From: Musa acuminata AAA Group
Lineage: Eukaryota; Streptophyta; Magnoliopsida; Zingiberales; Musaceae
NCBI RefSeq assembly: GCF_036884655.1
Contig: NC_088345.1
Span: 28,065,501 to 28,129,500 of the forward strand
Reading direction: 5' to 3'
DNA length: 64,000 bases
The position numbers and the translations under genes are program-made. Numbering within the stretch: the first letter of the stretch is position 1; each line of letters opens with the position of its first letter. This document shows, piece by piece, positions 35,320 through 47,069 of this stretch. The notes under the pieces were generated by a model, which was not told where the DNA came from, did no database searches, and saw only the letters and a program-made list of their open reading frames with translations.

Positions 35320-35661
35320 AAATAAGCTTGTTTGAATATATTTTCCGAAAAATGTCTCATCCTTTTCCGTTCTTCTATGGATTTGACTTCATCATTCTCT
35401 TTCGATTCAAAATGACATATTGAAGTACAACTCATTATCTTAACCTATCTTGAGTCAAACATCTCTGAAAAACAAAAGAGGGAAGAAAGGATTTTTTTTT
35501 TCTTCTTCTGCGCTAGCGGTGGCACTGCCAAAACCGGCGGTAGCACCACTTGAGCGCTCGGGCGCCAGGCGGTGGCATCGCTCGGTTTGGCGGTGGCACC
35601 GCCCGAGACACCCTTTAAATACCGAAGGGTTAGGGCCAACGGTGACACCGCCCCCAACCCG
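35320..35661 (+). promoter_or_regulatory. pol-env spacer with hairpin motifs and TATA-like box
   Basis: No frame is supported here. From 35510 it carries the same motif family as the LTRs, including a perfect GGCGGTGGCACCGCC at 35589-35603, followed by TTTAAATA (35614-35621). This repeats the LTR layout (hairpin cluster, then TATA), so it may be an internal promoter for the env-like gene; that is inference. The gypsy element is inserted directly after it (duplication TGAAG at 35662-35666), separating it from that gene by 10 kb. Confidence 0.45.
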
Positions 35662-35666
35662 TGAAG

Positions 35667-38407
35667 TGTCACGCCCTCCCGAATTTAATTCTCATTTAGG
35701 AGGTGTGAACCTAACTCAAGATTAATAATATTATGATTCAACAAACAATCTAGGATCCAATCACACATTTGAGGTCACTAAGAAAAATATTCAAGTCATT
35801 CATCTCTACAATCCACAATTCACATAACCTGTGCAGTTTATAATCATACATCATGTCACTAGAAGATTCTTAAAATCCAAAAGCAACTTAACTAAACCAT
35901 AACTATATCATAAATCCAAAAGCGCGGCAATTAATGCAATCACAAAACCAACATGTACTACATGTTTATATCAATACATAGTTTAGACTTAACATTTCCA
36001 AAATCCTGACAAGATACATCAATCTAGATTTGTCATTGATATTTCATTAACACCCAAAAATAACTTATACAACATCAACCTATCAAGTACAAAATATTTG
36101 CCCCAAAATCTTCTAGTCTTCCACTACCTTAACCCAATTTACACATTTTAGTGAGCGATAAGCTATCCTGAAAAATTTATATAGCAACGGGGTGAGCATA
36201 TAAAGCTCAGCAAATGACTAACATATCCATAGCAAAGAGGACAGTTTTCAAACAAATGAGGTATCAAAATACAAAGCAAAGATACAAGTTGAACAGTAGC
36301 ATGTTTTGTTTGAATGCAGAATTACAATATCATATCGTTCGAAGCACGTTTTATTCATACAATCGAGGAAAGGTAATTGGAGCATATCATTGGCATAAGG
36401 AGCATATCGATGACATATGGTAGCTTTCAAGGTATAACAAAGACTTATAACATTTCGGAAATATATCAAAGAACAAAACATGAATAGAAGCTCAAATGTC
36501 ACATAACGATGTATTCATTTCATTCTTATCCAAAGCATGCATAGAAACATAGCCAAAGCTTTGGATATCATATCAAACACATCGAAGGTGAAGTGGAATC
36601 ATAACATAATATGGTCCATCCATTTCTGAATGACCAACAAACATAAGTCTCCCACGTTTGGGAGCTCCATCCACCCACGTCTGAGTGAAGTCATAGGGGG
36701 CCGGCAGAGCATCGCGGGCTCTAAGCATAACTCCCATTACCATTTCTGGTAAAGGTTCACATGTATCCCACAAACACCGGAGTACAAAGGGATAGTATGA
36801 ACAATAAAATTAGCATATATTGGAAGCACATGTGGAACAATGAAATGTACATTTGCCTTTCGAGTCAATACGATACAACATAATCTTTCACAATGTATTC
36901 AGATTTGAAAGGAAACAAAAGCAAGTGCATACAAGGATTCCAAGAAACCATATATAGCTCAATTGAAATAAGAAAGTTAGATAAGTTCAATGTCCAAAGA
37001 AATGAAACTGGAAGAGGCACATATCGAAAGCAAATGCGGAACAATGGGATGCATGTGCCGAATCATTACGATGCAAACATGATCTTTAGATGATAGCTGT
37101 AGATGTACAAATAAATAAAAGACAAAAGTATACAGGAATTTAAGGTAATAATGTAAAGCTTAAATGAAGTAAGAGTTTTTGTCAAAATCGATTTCCAAAG
37201 AGAAGAAACAAGGAAAGCCGAAATCGACCAAAGCTCGATTCTAGCAGAATTTGATAGGAACATTGTATGAACTATTTGGATAACCGATTATACTCCAATT
37301 TATACAAAATAATTGTCATTAGAAAGGTCTATCAATCTAGTTTTAGGAAAATCAAGCTTAATAAGAATTGGAATTTACAACAGGGAGTTACAGATAATTT
37401 TGTAGCATAAGGTCTGAAAATATTAGCTTTGTTTTACTGAATCCATAGGGTCGATGAAAGCAGATGTTTCAATTAGTAATTGTACTTCAAAAATTTCAAA
37501 TCAGGTACATAGAGAAAGAATTTTGAGTCTAGCTTCAAATAAATTATACTTTGTATGAATCTAAGTTCACAGCAAAAAGTTGTAAGTTGTTAAGCAACAA
37601 GAGGTCAGAAATTTTGGTCCCTGTTTTACAGAATCTGTAGGGTTAATTTAAATAGAAGTCTTAGTAGGCATTTAAACTCCAAATCGTTCGATCTTAGTAT
37701 CCAAATAAATATTTTTTTGTCTACTTTCAAATGGATCAAGTTTTGTCTAAATCAGAGTTTATTACAAAATGTTTTGACCGAAACATTGCATAGAGGTCAG
37801 ATTACCGAAAAATTACAGATTCATAGCTTTATATCAAAATGAAAGGAGGTCTGGTTCTCAGTTGAAATCTTTCAAATTTTGCAGAATAAAAATGGAAACA
37901 GAGATTAAGGTTACTGTGGGATGGGGTTAGAACACTTGCCTTAAAATTATTTGAATCCCAAATGTGAGAAAATTGATGAAAAACCTCATGCTCTTCTTCT
38001 TCTTCTGCTTCTTCTTCTTCTTCTTCTCTCAAACTCACGTTGGCTGCAACTCTTCAGGTTTGTTTTCTTTAAACTTTCATCTAATTATTTAGGTTTTGGC
38101 TAATGCAAAAATTGCAAGGTGTCATGCATGCATGAAAGGGGCTAGGTGTCATCTTTAGATAAAAGATAAGTGGCACCAACCTTAGGTTAGCTAGTCACAT
38201 ATGTCCACTATATTTTTTTTTTTGTTTTTTTGTTTTTAACTTAAATCTGAATCTTTCATAAATTATATCAAACTTCTAATATTTACTCTTAGGTCCCTAG
38301 CCATAAACTTTTAATATAATATCATTGAATAAAAAAATAATTATTAAATAATTCTTATTTTTATAAACAAACCTTTTACTAAATTTTTAAAAATGGGGGA
38401 TGTTACA
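35667..38407 (-). mobile_element. 3' LTR of the nested chromovirus
   Basis: 2741 bp with TG...CA ends on the minus strand. It lacks the purine block and the long 30-bp arrays of the solo LTR at 3861-8067; only two or three GGAGCATATC units are present near 36375. Short ORFs on either strand match equivalent ones in the other LTR, as expected of duplicates, and are not genes. Confidence 0.92.
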
Positions 38408-38420
38408 CTCTCCCCACCTT
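38408..38420 (-). other. Polypurine tract of the nested chromovirus
   Basis: On the minus strand it reads AAGGTGGGGAGAG, directly next to the 3' LTR. It would prime plus-strand DNA synthesis. Confidence 0.85.
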
Positions 38421-38454
38421 AAAGAAAAATTTAGTCCTCTAAATTTATCATACC

Positions 38455-39498
38455 TCATTCGACGAAAAGATGGGGATAAGCTTTCATCATTTCTTCCTCA
38501 AGCTCCCAAGTTGTTTCCTCTCCAGAATGATATTTCCATATCACTTTAACTAGAGGGATAACCCGATTCCTCAAGATCTTTTCTTTTTTATTAACAATCT
38601 GAGTGGGCTCTTCTACATAAGACAAGTCTTTATCAATCACCATCGGCTCATACTTAATGATATGAGAGGGATCATGTATATGCTTTCTGATCATTGAAAC
38701 ATGAAATATATCATGGATATGGCACAATGATGGTGGCAAGGCAATCCTGTAAGCGACAGACCCAACCCTCTCAAGAATCTCAAAAGGTCCAATAAATCTT
38801 GGGCTTAACTTTCCTTTCTTCCTAAATCTTACAATGCCTTTAGAAGGGGAGACCTTCAGGAATACAAAATCCCCAATTTGAAACTCAATATTTCGCCTTC
38901 TATTATCAGCATAACTCTTTTGACGACTCTGAGCAGTCTTTAACCTTTTTCTTATAAGTTGAATTTTCTCAGTAATTTTTTGTACTTTTTCTGGTGCTAA
39001 TAACTTTCTGTCGCCAATTTCTTCCCAACATATAGGCATCCTGCACTTTCGCCCATATAAAGCTTCATAAGGAGCCATCTGAATACTTGAATGATAACTA
39101 TTATTGTAAGTGAACTCAATAAGAGAGATATCTTTATCCCATTCACCTTTCCAATCCATAACATAGGCTCGAAGCAAATCCTCAAGTGTTTGAATGGTTC
39201 TTTCTGATTGACCATCAGTTTGAGGGTGATAAGCAGTGCTAAACTTGACTTTAGTGCCAATAGATTCCTATAACCTTCTCCAAAATCTAGATAGAAATCT
39301 GGAGTCTCTGTCAGAGATTATCTCCTTTGAAACACCATGAAGTCTTACTATTTTATTTATATATAAATCTGCAAGCCTATCAAGAGAATAAATCATATTG
39401 ATCGGTAGAAAATATGCAGATTTTATTAACCTATCAATGATAACCCAAATAGCATCATGCTTTCTAGAAGTTCGGGGTAGTCCTGAAATAAAGTCCAT
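38455..39498 (-). pseudogene. Chromovirus integrase core, C-terminal domain and chromodomain
   Basis: Two frames separated by one stop near 39267: 39498-39268 (MDFISGLPRTSRKHDAIWV, first Asp region; EIISDRDSRFLSRFW, second Asp) and 39260/39177-38455 (Glu region, then YNNSYHSSIQMAPYEALYGR, the GPF-type domain KLSPRFIGPFEILERVGSVA, and a chromodomain ending GEETTWELEEEMMKAYPHLF). The 240-codon end is intact. The stop is TAG where this family usually has Gln. Confidence 0.88.
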
Positions 39499-39510
39499 GG
39501 TAATACATTC

Positions 39511-39921
39511 CTATTTCCATTTAGGAATATCTAAAGGTTGCAACAAACCTCCAGGTCTTTGGTGTTCTGCTTTGATTTGCTGACAAGTCAAATACTTTGA
39601 AACATATATTGCAATCTCCTTCTTCATGCCTTCCCACCAATAATGACTTTGGAGATCTCTATACATCTTAGTGCTACCAGGATGCATGGTGTACTTTGAA
39701 TTATGACCATCCCTCAGGATTTGATCTTTGATATCTGAGTCATTTGGAACACATATTCTATCCTTAAATCTCAATAGGCCATCCTCTGAAACTCGAAAAT
39801 TCACTTTCAATCCCTTTTCTACTTCATTCCTTAAGCAGATCAAGCGTCGATCTTGTAGTTGTCCTCCTTTAATTTGTTGAATGAGATCGGATTGCACTTG
39901 GATGGAGGCCATTAATATCAT
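39511..39921 (-). pseudogene. Chromovirus RNase H-integrase linker and zinc-binding domain
   Basis: A 136-codon frame with the integrase zinc finger of H2C2 type: HNSKYTMHPGSTKMYRDLQS, then WWEGMKKEIAIYVSKYLTCQQIKAEHQ. The second Cys of the pair is present (TC); the first looks substituted. One stop separates it from each neighbouring piece of pol. Confidence 0.82.
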
Positions 39922-39927
39922 TGAGTC

Positions 39928-40407
39928 TTACCCTTTTCTCATAACATTTGAATCATAATTCTCTTCTAATAACTTCATTTGCTTCACAACCAAAGTCGCC
40001 ATAAAACTTGTAGATTTTCTATTAAGGGCATCTGCTACGACATTAGCTTTACCCGGGTGATAACGAATGGTACAATCATAATCCTTTAGAAGTTCTATCC
40101 ATCTCCGTTGTCTCATGTTTAACTCTTTTTGAGTAAAAATATACTTTAAACTCTTATGATCAGTAAAGATTTCAAATGTTCGTCCATACAAGTAATGCCT
40201 CCAAATCTTTAGAGCAAAAACAATTGCTGCCAATTCCAAATCATGAGTTGGATAATTCAGTTCATAACTCTTTAGTTGTCTAGAAGCATATGCAATCACT
40301 TTCCCTTCTTGCATCAAAACACATCCAAGGCCCTTTCTTGAGGCATTAGTGTAAACCATAAATCCCTCATCACCACTTGGAATAGTGAGAATAGGGGCAC
40401 TAGTCAA
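39928..40407 (-). pseudogene. Chromovirus RNase H
   Basis: A 159-codon frame: [59 protein letters not shown] and [16 protein letters not shown]. The first catalytic Asp (normally D in the block before AS.KGLG) reads Asn here, which would be expected to abolish RNA cleavage. A frame shift separates it from the reverse transcriptase. Confidence 0.87.
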
Positions 40408-41131
40408 TCTCCTTTTTTAACTCTTGAAAACTTTGCTCACAATCATCACCCCATACAAATTTCACATTCTTTTGAGTGAGTTTGGTGAGAGGTTGAGCGA
40501 TTCGAGAAAATCCCTCCACAAATCTCCTATAATAACCTGCCATGCCCAAGAAGCTTCTAACTTCTGTCACGTTTGTTGGTACTTCCCACTTAACAATAAC
40601 TTCCACTTTCTTTGGATCAATAGATATACCCTTCCCTGAAATCACATGGCCTAAGAAAGCAATTTCATTCAACCAAAATTCATATTTGCTTAACTTTGCA
40701 TACAACTTCTTTTCTCTTAGTATGGATAATATATTTCTCAAGTGTTCCTCATGCTCTTGATTACTCCTTGAATATACTAATATGACATCAATGAATACAA
40801 TCATACAATCGTCCAAGAATGGCTGAAATATCCTATTCATCAATTCCATAAAAGCTGCAGGGGCATTAGTTAAACCGAAAGGCATCACTAAGAATTCATA
40901 GTGACCATATCGAGTTCTAAAAGCTGTTTTTGGAATATCCTCCTTCATGATCTTCAACTGATAGTAACCTGACCTTAAATCAATCTTGGAGAATACTTGT
41001 GCACCCTGCAATTGATCAAACAAATCATCAATTCTGGGTAGGGGATACTTGTTTTTGATGGTCACCTGATTCAATTGTCTATAATCAATACAAAGCCTTA
41101 ACGTTCCATCCTTTTTCTTAACTAATAGCAC
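40400..41131 (-). pseudogene. Chromovirus reverse transcriptase
   Basis: A 243-codon open frame with typical blocks: [55 protein letters not shown] and the thumb/connection GHVISGKGI. The catalytic motif reads FIDVILVYS near residue 117, where the family has FIDD: the second catalytic Asp is Val (GTC). DNA synthesis by this copy is therefore unlikely even though the frame is open. Confidence 0.9.
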
Positions 41132-41185
41132 CGGAGCACCCCATGGTGAAACACTGGGTCGAATAAAACCCTTATCTAATAGTTC

Positions 41186-42220
41186 TTATAGTTGCTTTTT
41201 CAATTCCTCTAGCTCGAGTGGTGCCATCCTGTAAGAAGGCATAGATATTGGGGTTGTCCCAGGGACCAAATCAATAGTAAATTCACCCTCTCTATCTGAA
41301 GATAAACCAGGCAAGTCATCTGGAAATACATCAGGGAACTCTTTGACCACTATAATTTCATTTAGGTGAGTTTCTTGATTTGAATGCTCCTTTACACACA
41401 CCATATAACAAAAACAACCCTTCTGCATAAAATGATAAGCTTGAAGTGCTGATATCAAGCAAGGAGGCAAATCATGCCTAATACCCTCAAAGTAAAATAT
41501 AAGCTGATCTAGTAAGCAGAAAGTAATTATTTTGATATAGCAATCAACACTAGCATGGTAGGAAGATAGCCAATCCATGCCAAGTATAATATCAAAACCC
41601 TGGATCTCTAGGAGAATCAAATCAGCAAGAAGTTCACATTCTCCGATAAAAATCAAACAAGATGGATAAACCAAGTTTGTTGTCAAATAATCCCCAACAG
41701 CAGTAGTTACATATAACATATAATCCAAGGGTCTAGGTTCAATGCCCAAGTAACAAGCAAAGTGTTGTGAAACAAAAGATAAGTTGGAACCAGGATCAAA
41801 CAAAACTTTTGCATTTCTTTTAGAAACATGAAGAATACCTTCAACCACTGATTTAGAGGCTCTGGAATCTTGTTCAGTAATAGCATATACTCTAGCATGG
41901 GCTGTTGACTTAGGAGGCAGTGGCTCTTTCTTCTTGTTCAATGGGCAATCTCTTACTTGATGATCTAATTTCCCGCAAGCAAAACAAGCTTCAGTCATCC
42001 GAAAACATTGACTTGTTTCATGATTTAATCCACATTTAGCACATGAATGAGTCCTCTGTGGTGGTTTTTCTTTCTCAAATCTGGACATCTTGACCCTCTT
42101 ATAACTTGTTTCAGATTCATTCCCTCTCTTACTTTTGCTGATAAACTTCTTATCTTTCTTGTCCCTGATTTCTTGAATTTCCTCCAAGTCTCTTTCAATT
42201 ATCAAAGCCCTTTCGACCAC
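41186..42220 (-). pseudogene. Chromovirus gag C-terminus, zinc knuckle and protease
   Basis: A 344-codon frame with a zinc knuckle (CFACGKLDHQVRDC) preceded by a second Cys/His cluster (CAKCGLNHETSQC). The retropepsin domain follows, with VLFDPGSNLSFVS (usual motif D[TS]G) and its partner FDIILGMDWLSSYHASVDC. The N-terminal part is out of frame with the upstream gag. The frame ends in a TAA just before the reverse transcriptase. Confidence 0.87.
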
Positions 42221-42273
42221 ATCGGCATAAGCTTGGAGTTTTAATTCTAATATTCGAGTTCTTATAGCTGGCC

Positions 42274-42789
42274 TTAGACCCCTTTCAAATTTTTTGCTTT
42301 TCTAATTTCATCATCAGTTATATGAGTGGCAAATCTAGAGAGCTCAGTGAATTTGGATTCATACTTTGCAACTGTCAAATTTCCCTGGATGAGATCCAAG
42401 AACTCCAATTCTTTTTGCTCTCTAATACAATCTGGAAAATATTTATCGTTGAACTTTTCTATGAATGCCTTCCATGTGATTGGCTCATGTTTGATTTTAG
42501 AAATCCTTTTAATCATTCTCCACCAGTGCTCGGCCTCTCCTTCCAACATAAAGGCTGGAAGAGGAACCTTTTGGTCTTCAGGGCAATTTAAGACATCAAA
42601 TATTTTTTCTATCTGCATCATCCATCGTTCTGCTATCATTGGATCAGGCTCACCACTAAAACTAGGAGGACTAAGCTTCTTAAACTGTTCAATTCCCAAC
42701 CCAGTATGGTTTGATGCTCCCGTTCTATTATTTCCTCCTTGTTGGACTTGTTGTTGCATCACTTGTGTCATAGTCTCCAAAGTTCTCAT
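42274..42789 (-). pseudogene. Chromovirus gag N-terminal part
   Basis: 171 codons matching the retrotransposon gag domain: FKKLSPPSFSGEPDPMIAER, WMMQIEKIFDVLNC, AEHWWRMIKR, WKAFIEKFNDKYFPDCIREQ and LTVAKYESKFTELSRFA. It ends by a frame shift near 42290, after which gag continues in the next frame (42220 downwards). Confidence 0.88.
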
Positions 42790-42987
42790 AATTACACTTA
42801 ATTAATCAGCAGTAGATGCAATAGGAGAACCAGATGTCCTCGTCATCCTTGCTTCCTAAAAACAACAAAAGAGAAAATTTTTTTTTTAATCAATCTCTAA
42901 ATAAAATTCACTAAACCACCAAATTCTTTTTGTGTATCTAGCATAACAAAATAATAATAATAATAATCTTAGTGATCCTCAAATCAT

Positions 42988-42999
42988 GCTCTGATACCA
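42988..42999 (-). other. Primer binding site of the nested chromovirus
   Basis: On the minus strand it reads TGGTATCAGAGC, three bases from the 5' LTR boundary at 43003; this is an initiator-methionine tRNA site. Confidence 0.93.
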
Positions 43000-43002
43000 C
43001 TC

Positions 43003-45754
43003 TGTCACGCCCTCCCGAATTTAATTCTCATTTAGGTGGTGTGAACCTAACTCAAGATTAATAATATTATGATTCAACAAACAATCCAGGATCCAATCAC
43101 ACATTTGAGGTCACTAAGAAAAATATTCAAGTCATTCATCTCTACAATCCACAATTCACATAACCTGTGCAGTTTATAATCATACATCATGTCACTAGAA
43201 GATTCTTAAAATCCAAAAGCAACTTAACTAAATCATAACTATATCATAAATCCATAAGCGCGGCAATTAATGCAATCACAAAACCAACATGTACTACATG
43301 TTTATATCAGTACACAGTTTAGACTTAACATTTCCAAAATCCTGACGTAAGAGGTACTTTTCAAATATTTACAAGATACATCAATCTAGATTTGTCATTG
43401 ATATTTCATTAACACCCAAAAAGAACTTATACAACATCAACCTATCAAGTACAAAATATTTGCCCCAAAATCTTCTAGTCTTCCACTACCTCAACCCAAT
43501 TTACACATTTTAGTGAGCGATAAGCTATCCTGAAAAATTTATATAGCAACGGGGTGAGCATATAAAGTTCAGCAAATGACTAACATATCCATAGCAAAGA
43601 GGACAGTTTTCAAACAAATGAGGTATCAAAATACAAAGCAGAGATACAAGTTAAAATAGTAGCATGTTTTGTTTGAATGCAGAATTACAATATCATATCG
43701 TTCGAAGCACGTTTTATTCATACAATCGAGGAAAGGTAATTGGAGCATATCATTGGCATAAGGAGCATATCGATGACATATGGTAGCTTTCAAGGTATAA
43801 CAAAGACTTATAACATTTCGAAAATATATCAAAGAACAAAACATGAATAGAAGCTCAAATGTCACATAACGATGCATTCATTTCATTCTTATCCAAAGCA
43901 TGCATAGAAACATAGCCAAAGCTTTGGATATCATATCAAACACATAGGACGTGAAGTGGGATCATAACATAATATGGTCCATCCATTTCTGAATGACCAA
44001 CAAACATAAGTCTCCCACGTCTGGGAGCTCCATCCACCCACGTCTAAGTGAAGTCATAAGGGGCCGGCAGAGCATCGCGGGCTCTAAGCATAACTCCCTT
44101 TACCATTTCTGGCAAAGGTTCACATTTATCCCACAAACACCAGAGTACAAAGGGACAGTATGAATAATAAAATTAGCATTTATTGGAAGCACATGCAGAA
44201 TAATGAAATGTACATATGCCTTTCGAATCAATACGATACAACATAATCTTTCACAATGTATTCAGATTTGAAAGGAAACAAAAGCAAGAGCATACAAGGA
44301 TTTCAAGAAACCATATATAGCTCAATTGAAATAAGAAAGTTAGATAAGTTCAATGTCCAAAGAAATGAAACTGGAAGAGGCACATATCGAAAGCAAATGC
44401 GGAACAATGGGATGCATGTGCCGAATCATTACGATGCAAACATGATCTTTAGATGATAGCTGCAGATGTACAAATAAATAAAGGACAAAAGTATACAGGA
44501 ATTTAAGGTAATAATGTAAAGCTTAAATGAAGTAAGAGTTTTTGCCAAAATCGATTTCCAAAGTGAAGAAACAAGGAAAGCCGAAATCGACCAAAGCTCG
44601 ATTCTGGCAGAATTTGATAGGAACATTGTATGAACTATTTGGATAACCAATTATGCTCTAATTTATACAAAATAGGTTTCATTAGAAAGATTTATCAATC
44701 TAGTTTTAGGAAAATCAAGTTTAACAATAATTGGAATTTACAATAGGGAGTTACAGATAATTTTGTAGCGTAAGGTCTGAAAATATTAGCTCTGTTTTAC
44801 TGAATCCATAGGGTCGATGAAAGCAGATGTTTCAGTTAGTAATTGTACTCCAAAAATTTCAAATCAGGTACATACAGAAAGAATTTTGAGTTTAGCTTCG
44901 AATAAATCATACTTTGTATGAATCTGATTTCACAGCAGAAAGTTATTAGTAGTTAAGCAACAAGAGGTCAGAAATTTCGGTCCCTATTTTACAGAATCTA
45001 TAGAGTTAATTTAAACAAAAGTCTTAGTAGGCATTTAAAATCCAAATCATTCGATCCTAGTATCCAAATAAAGATTTTTTTGTCTACTTTCAAATGGAAT
45101 AGGTTTTGTCTAAATCAGAGTTTATTACAAAATGTTATGATCGAAACATTGTATAGAGGTCAGATTACCGAAAAATTACAACTTCATAGCTTTATATCAA
45201 AACGAAAGGAGGTCTGGTTCTCAGTTGAAATATTTCAAATTTTGCAGAATAAAAATGGAAACAGAGATTAAGGTTACTATGGGATGGGGTTAGAAAACTT
45301 GCCTTAAAATTATTTGAATCCCAAATGTGAGAAAATTGATGAAAAACCTCAAGCTCTTCTTCTTCTTCTCTCAAACTCACGTTGGCCGCAACTCTTCAGA
45401 TTTGTTTTCTTTAACCTTTCATCTAATTATTTAGGTTTTGGCTAATGCAAAAGTTGCAAGGTGTCATGCATGCATGAAAGGGGCTAGGTGTCATCTTTAG
45501 ATAAAAGATAAGTGGCACCAACCTTAGGTTAGCTAGTGACACATGTCCACTATATTTTTTTGTTTTGTTTTTTTTTTTTTTTTGAACTTAAATCTGAATC
45601 TTTCATAAATTATATCAAACTTCTAATATTTACTCTGAGGTCCCTAGCCATAAACTTTTAATATAATATCATTGAATAAAAAAATAATTATTAAATAATC
45701 CTTATTTTTATAAACAAACCTTTTACTAAATTTTTAAAAATGGGGGATGTTACA
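43003..45754 (-). mobile_element. 5' LTR of the nested chromovirus
   Basis: 2752 bp, almost the same as the copy at 35667-38407. It carries an extra piece near 43350 (GTAAGAGGTACTTTTCAAAT) and scattered single-base changes. It ends TGTAACATCC on the minus strand, followed on the plus strand by the duplication TGAAG. Confidence 0.92.
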
Positions 45755-45759
45755 TGAAG

Positions 45760-45953
45760 GCCTCCGTCAAACTCTCCCAAAAACCTTCCTAACTCTCATT
45801 CTAACCTCTAGAAGTCTTGGAGAGGGATTCTTATTGGTCCAAGCTCTCCATCCTCCAAGAATCACTCCATAAGGTAAAATCTTTCCTTCCTCTTCTTGTT
45901 TTACCTACTCATTACAATTTCATTTTTTTTCTTCCTATCATCTTGTCTAGATA
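45760..45953 (+). other. Leader of the env-like gene with a likely 77-nt intron
   Basis: The segment continues the pol-env spacer after the gypsy insertion. It contains a good plant donor (AAG|GTAAAA, intron start 45874), a long T-rich tract with TTTTTTTTCTTCC, and an acceptor (TTGTCTAG, ending 45950) three bases before the ATG at 45954. A 77-nt intron is short but within the plant range. This prediction is from motifs only. Confidence 0.5.
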
Positions 45954-47069
45954 ATGGCTCCTAAGAGATCAAAAGAGGAAAGGATTGAAGGAGATTCATA
46001 TAACCATGATCTTTTTAGATCCAAAGAAGAGGCCCTTAGGTTTCCAAAATTTGAAACAAGATGTATCCATAAGGGTAAACACGTTGATCTCGATAAACTA
46101 GGAGACTTAGAACCCATTAGGTGGTTTGCTCGTCTAGAGGCCCTACCTCTCCTACAAATAGATGAACCAATTTATCCTAGGTTAGTTAGGCTCTTTTATA
46201 CAAACCTATGGGTAGATAACGATAGCCTAAGTACTTACCTTTTAGGAACACAAATTAGGATTTCTGATAATACTATTTGTGAACTAATTGGAATCACTGA
46301 AAAAGATAGGGGCTGCTATTTTAGAGGTAAATGGGATGTTAATATAATCGGAGCAACTTATACCGAAGCTGTCAAAACTATTTTTGTAAACTCAGACCTC
46401 GGAATAATACCCAAGAGTAGCGAACACTTACTACCTTTTAACTCTAAGATTCTTCATCATATCATAACAAGCATACTATTCCCTAAGCAATTTCATCTTG
46501 ATGAAATGAGTCTAATAGAGATAAGCACCATGTATTGGATTATGACCGGTCAACATAACTATTTTGGATACTCAATATGGCAACACATGCAGGATATTAC
46601 AGCTAAAGATACTATGTTGCCATATGGGGGGTTAATCACTAGATTTCTTCTTGCCTATGACATTTGTATCCCACTCGATGAAGAAACAATTCAAAGTGAT
46701 AGATATAACATCATCAATAAAAATCTACTAAAAAGACTTAGGTGCATATTTAACAATGAAATATGGGTAAGGCAACCTAGAAGGACTGATCCTATTCCTC
46801 CACCAGTAGAACAACCAGAAACAACAATTTTTAGGGGAAATGAATCTCCTTCTCCTAGTCCCTTTGGCGCAACACCTTCAGCTCCTGTTTCATCCTCTAA
46901 AGGACTCATTATGGTAGAACTGTCTCGGATCAAATTCCAACAAGACCAACTCAAATCGCAGCAAGAACAAATTCAACTCCAGCAAATTGAAATTTTGAAG
47001 GAACTACGACAAATGAATCAAAAAATAGATGTTATGTATCAGCACTATGGATTACCTCCTAAGGATTAA
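45954..47069 (+). CDS. Env-like / putative plant transposon protein, intact frame
   Basis: 371 codons in the position where Sireviruses carry an extra, so-called envelope-like gene, between RNase H and the polypurine tracts. Residues about 55-215 (for example FARLEALPLLQI, YPRLVRLFYTNLWVDNDSLS, ICELIGITEKDRG, SLIEISTMYWIMTGQHNYFG) resemble the domain annotated in plants as 'putative plant transposon protein'. A Pro/Ser-rich linker (about 280-310) leads to a Gln-rich probable coiled coil (FQQDQLKSQQEQIQLQQIEI, about 325-365). I see no signal peptide or membrane segment, so a true envelope role is doubtful. The frame has no stop or shift while the pol of the same element is badly broken. Function unknown. 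Confidence 0.75.
   Translation: MAPKRSKEERIEGDSYNHDLFRSKEEALRFPKFETRCIHKGKHVDLDKLGDLEPIRWFARLEALPLLQIDEPIYPRLVRLFYTNLWVDNDSLSTYLLGTQIRISDNTICELIGITEKDRGCYFRGKWDVNIIGATYTEAVKTIFVNSDLGIIPKSSEHLLPFNSKILHHIITSILFPKQFHLDEMSLIEISTMYWIMTGQHNYFGYSIWQHMQDITAKDTMLPYGGLITRFLLAYDICIPLDEETIQSDRYNIINKNLLKRLRCIFNNEIWVRQPRRTDPIPPPVEQPETTIFRGNESPSPSPFGATPSAPVSSSKGLIMVELSRIKFQQDQLKSQQEQIQLQQIEILKELRQMNQKIDVMYQHYGLPPKD

Larger units (their letters stand above)
35667..45754 (-). mobile_element. Complete Ty3/gypsy chromovirus (10,088 bp), nested
   Basis: LTRs at 35667-38407 (2741 bp) and 43003-45754 (2752 bp) read TGTAACATCC...GGGCGTGACA on the minus strand and are nearly identical. Both flanks carry TGAAG (35662-35666, 45755-45759). 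The interior holds, on the minus strand, primer site, gag, protease, reverse transcriptase, RNase H, integrase, chromodomain and polypurine tract. The gypsy order and C-terminal chromodomain place it with chromoviruses, probably the Tekay/Del group. It is a different copy of the family whose LTRs lie at 806-8306. Confidence 0.93.
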
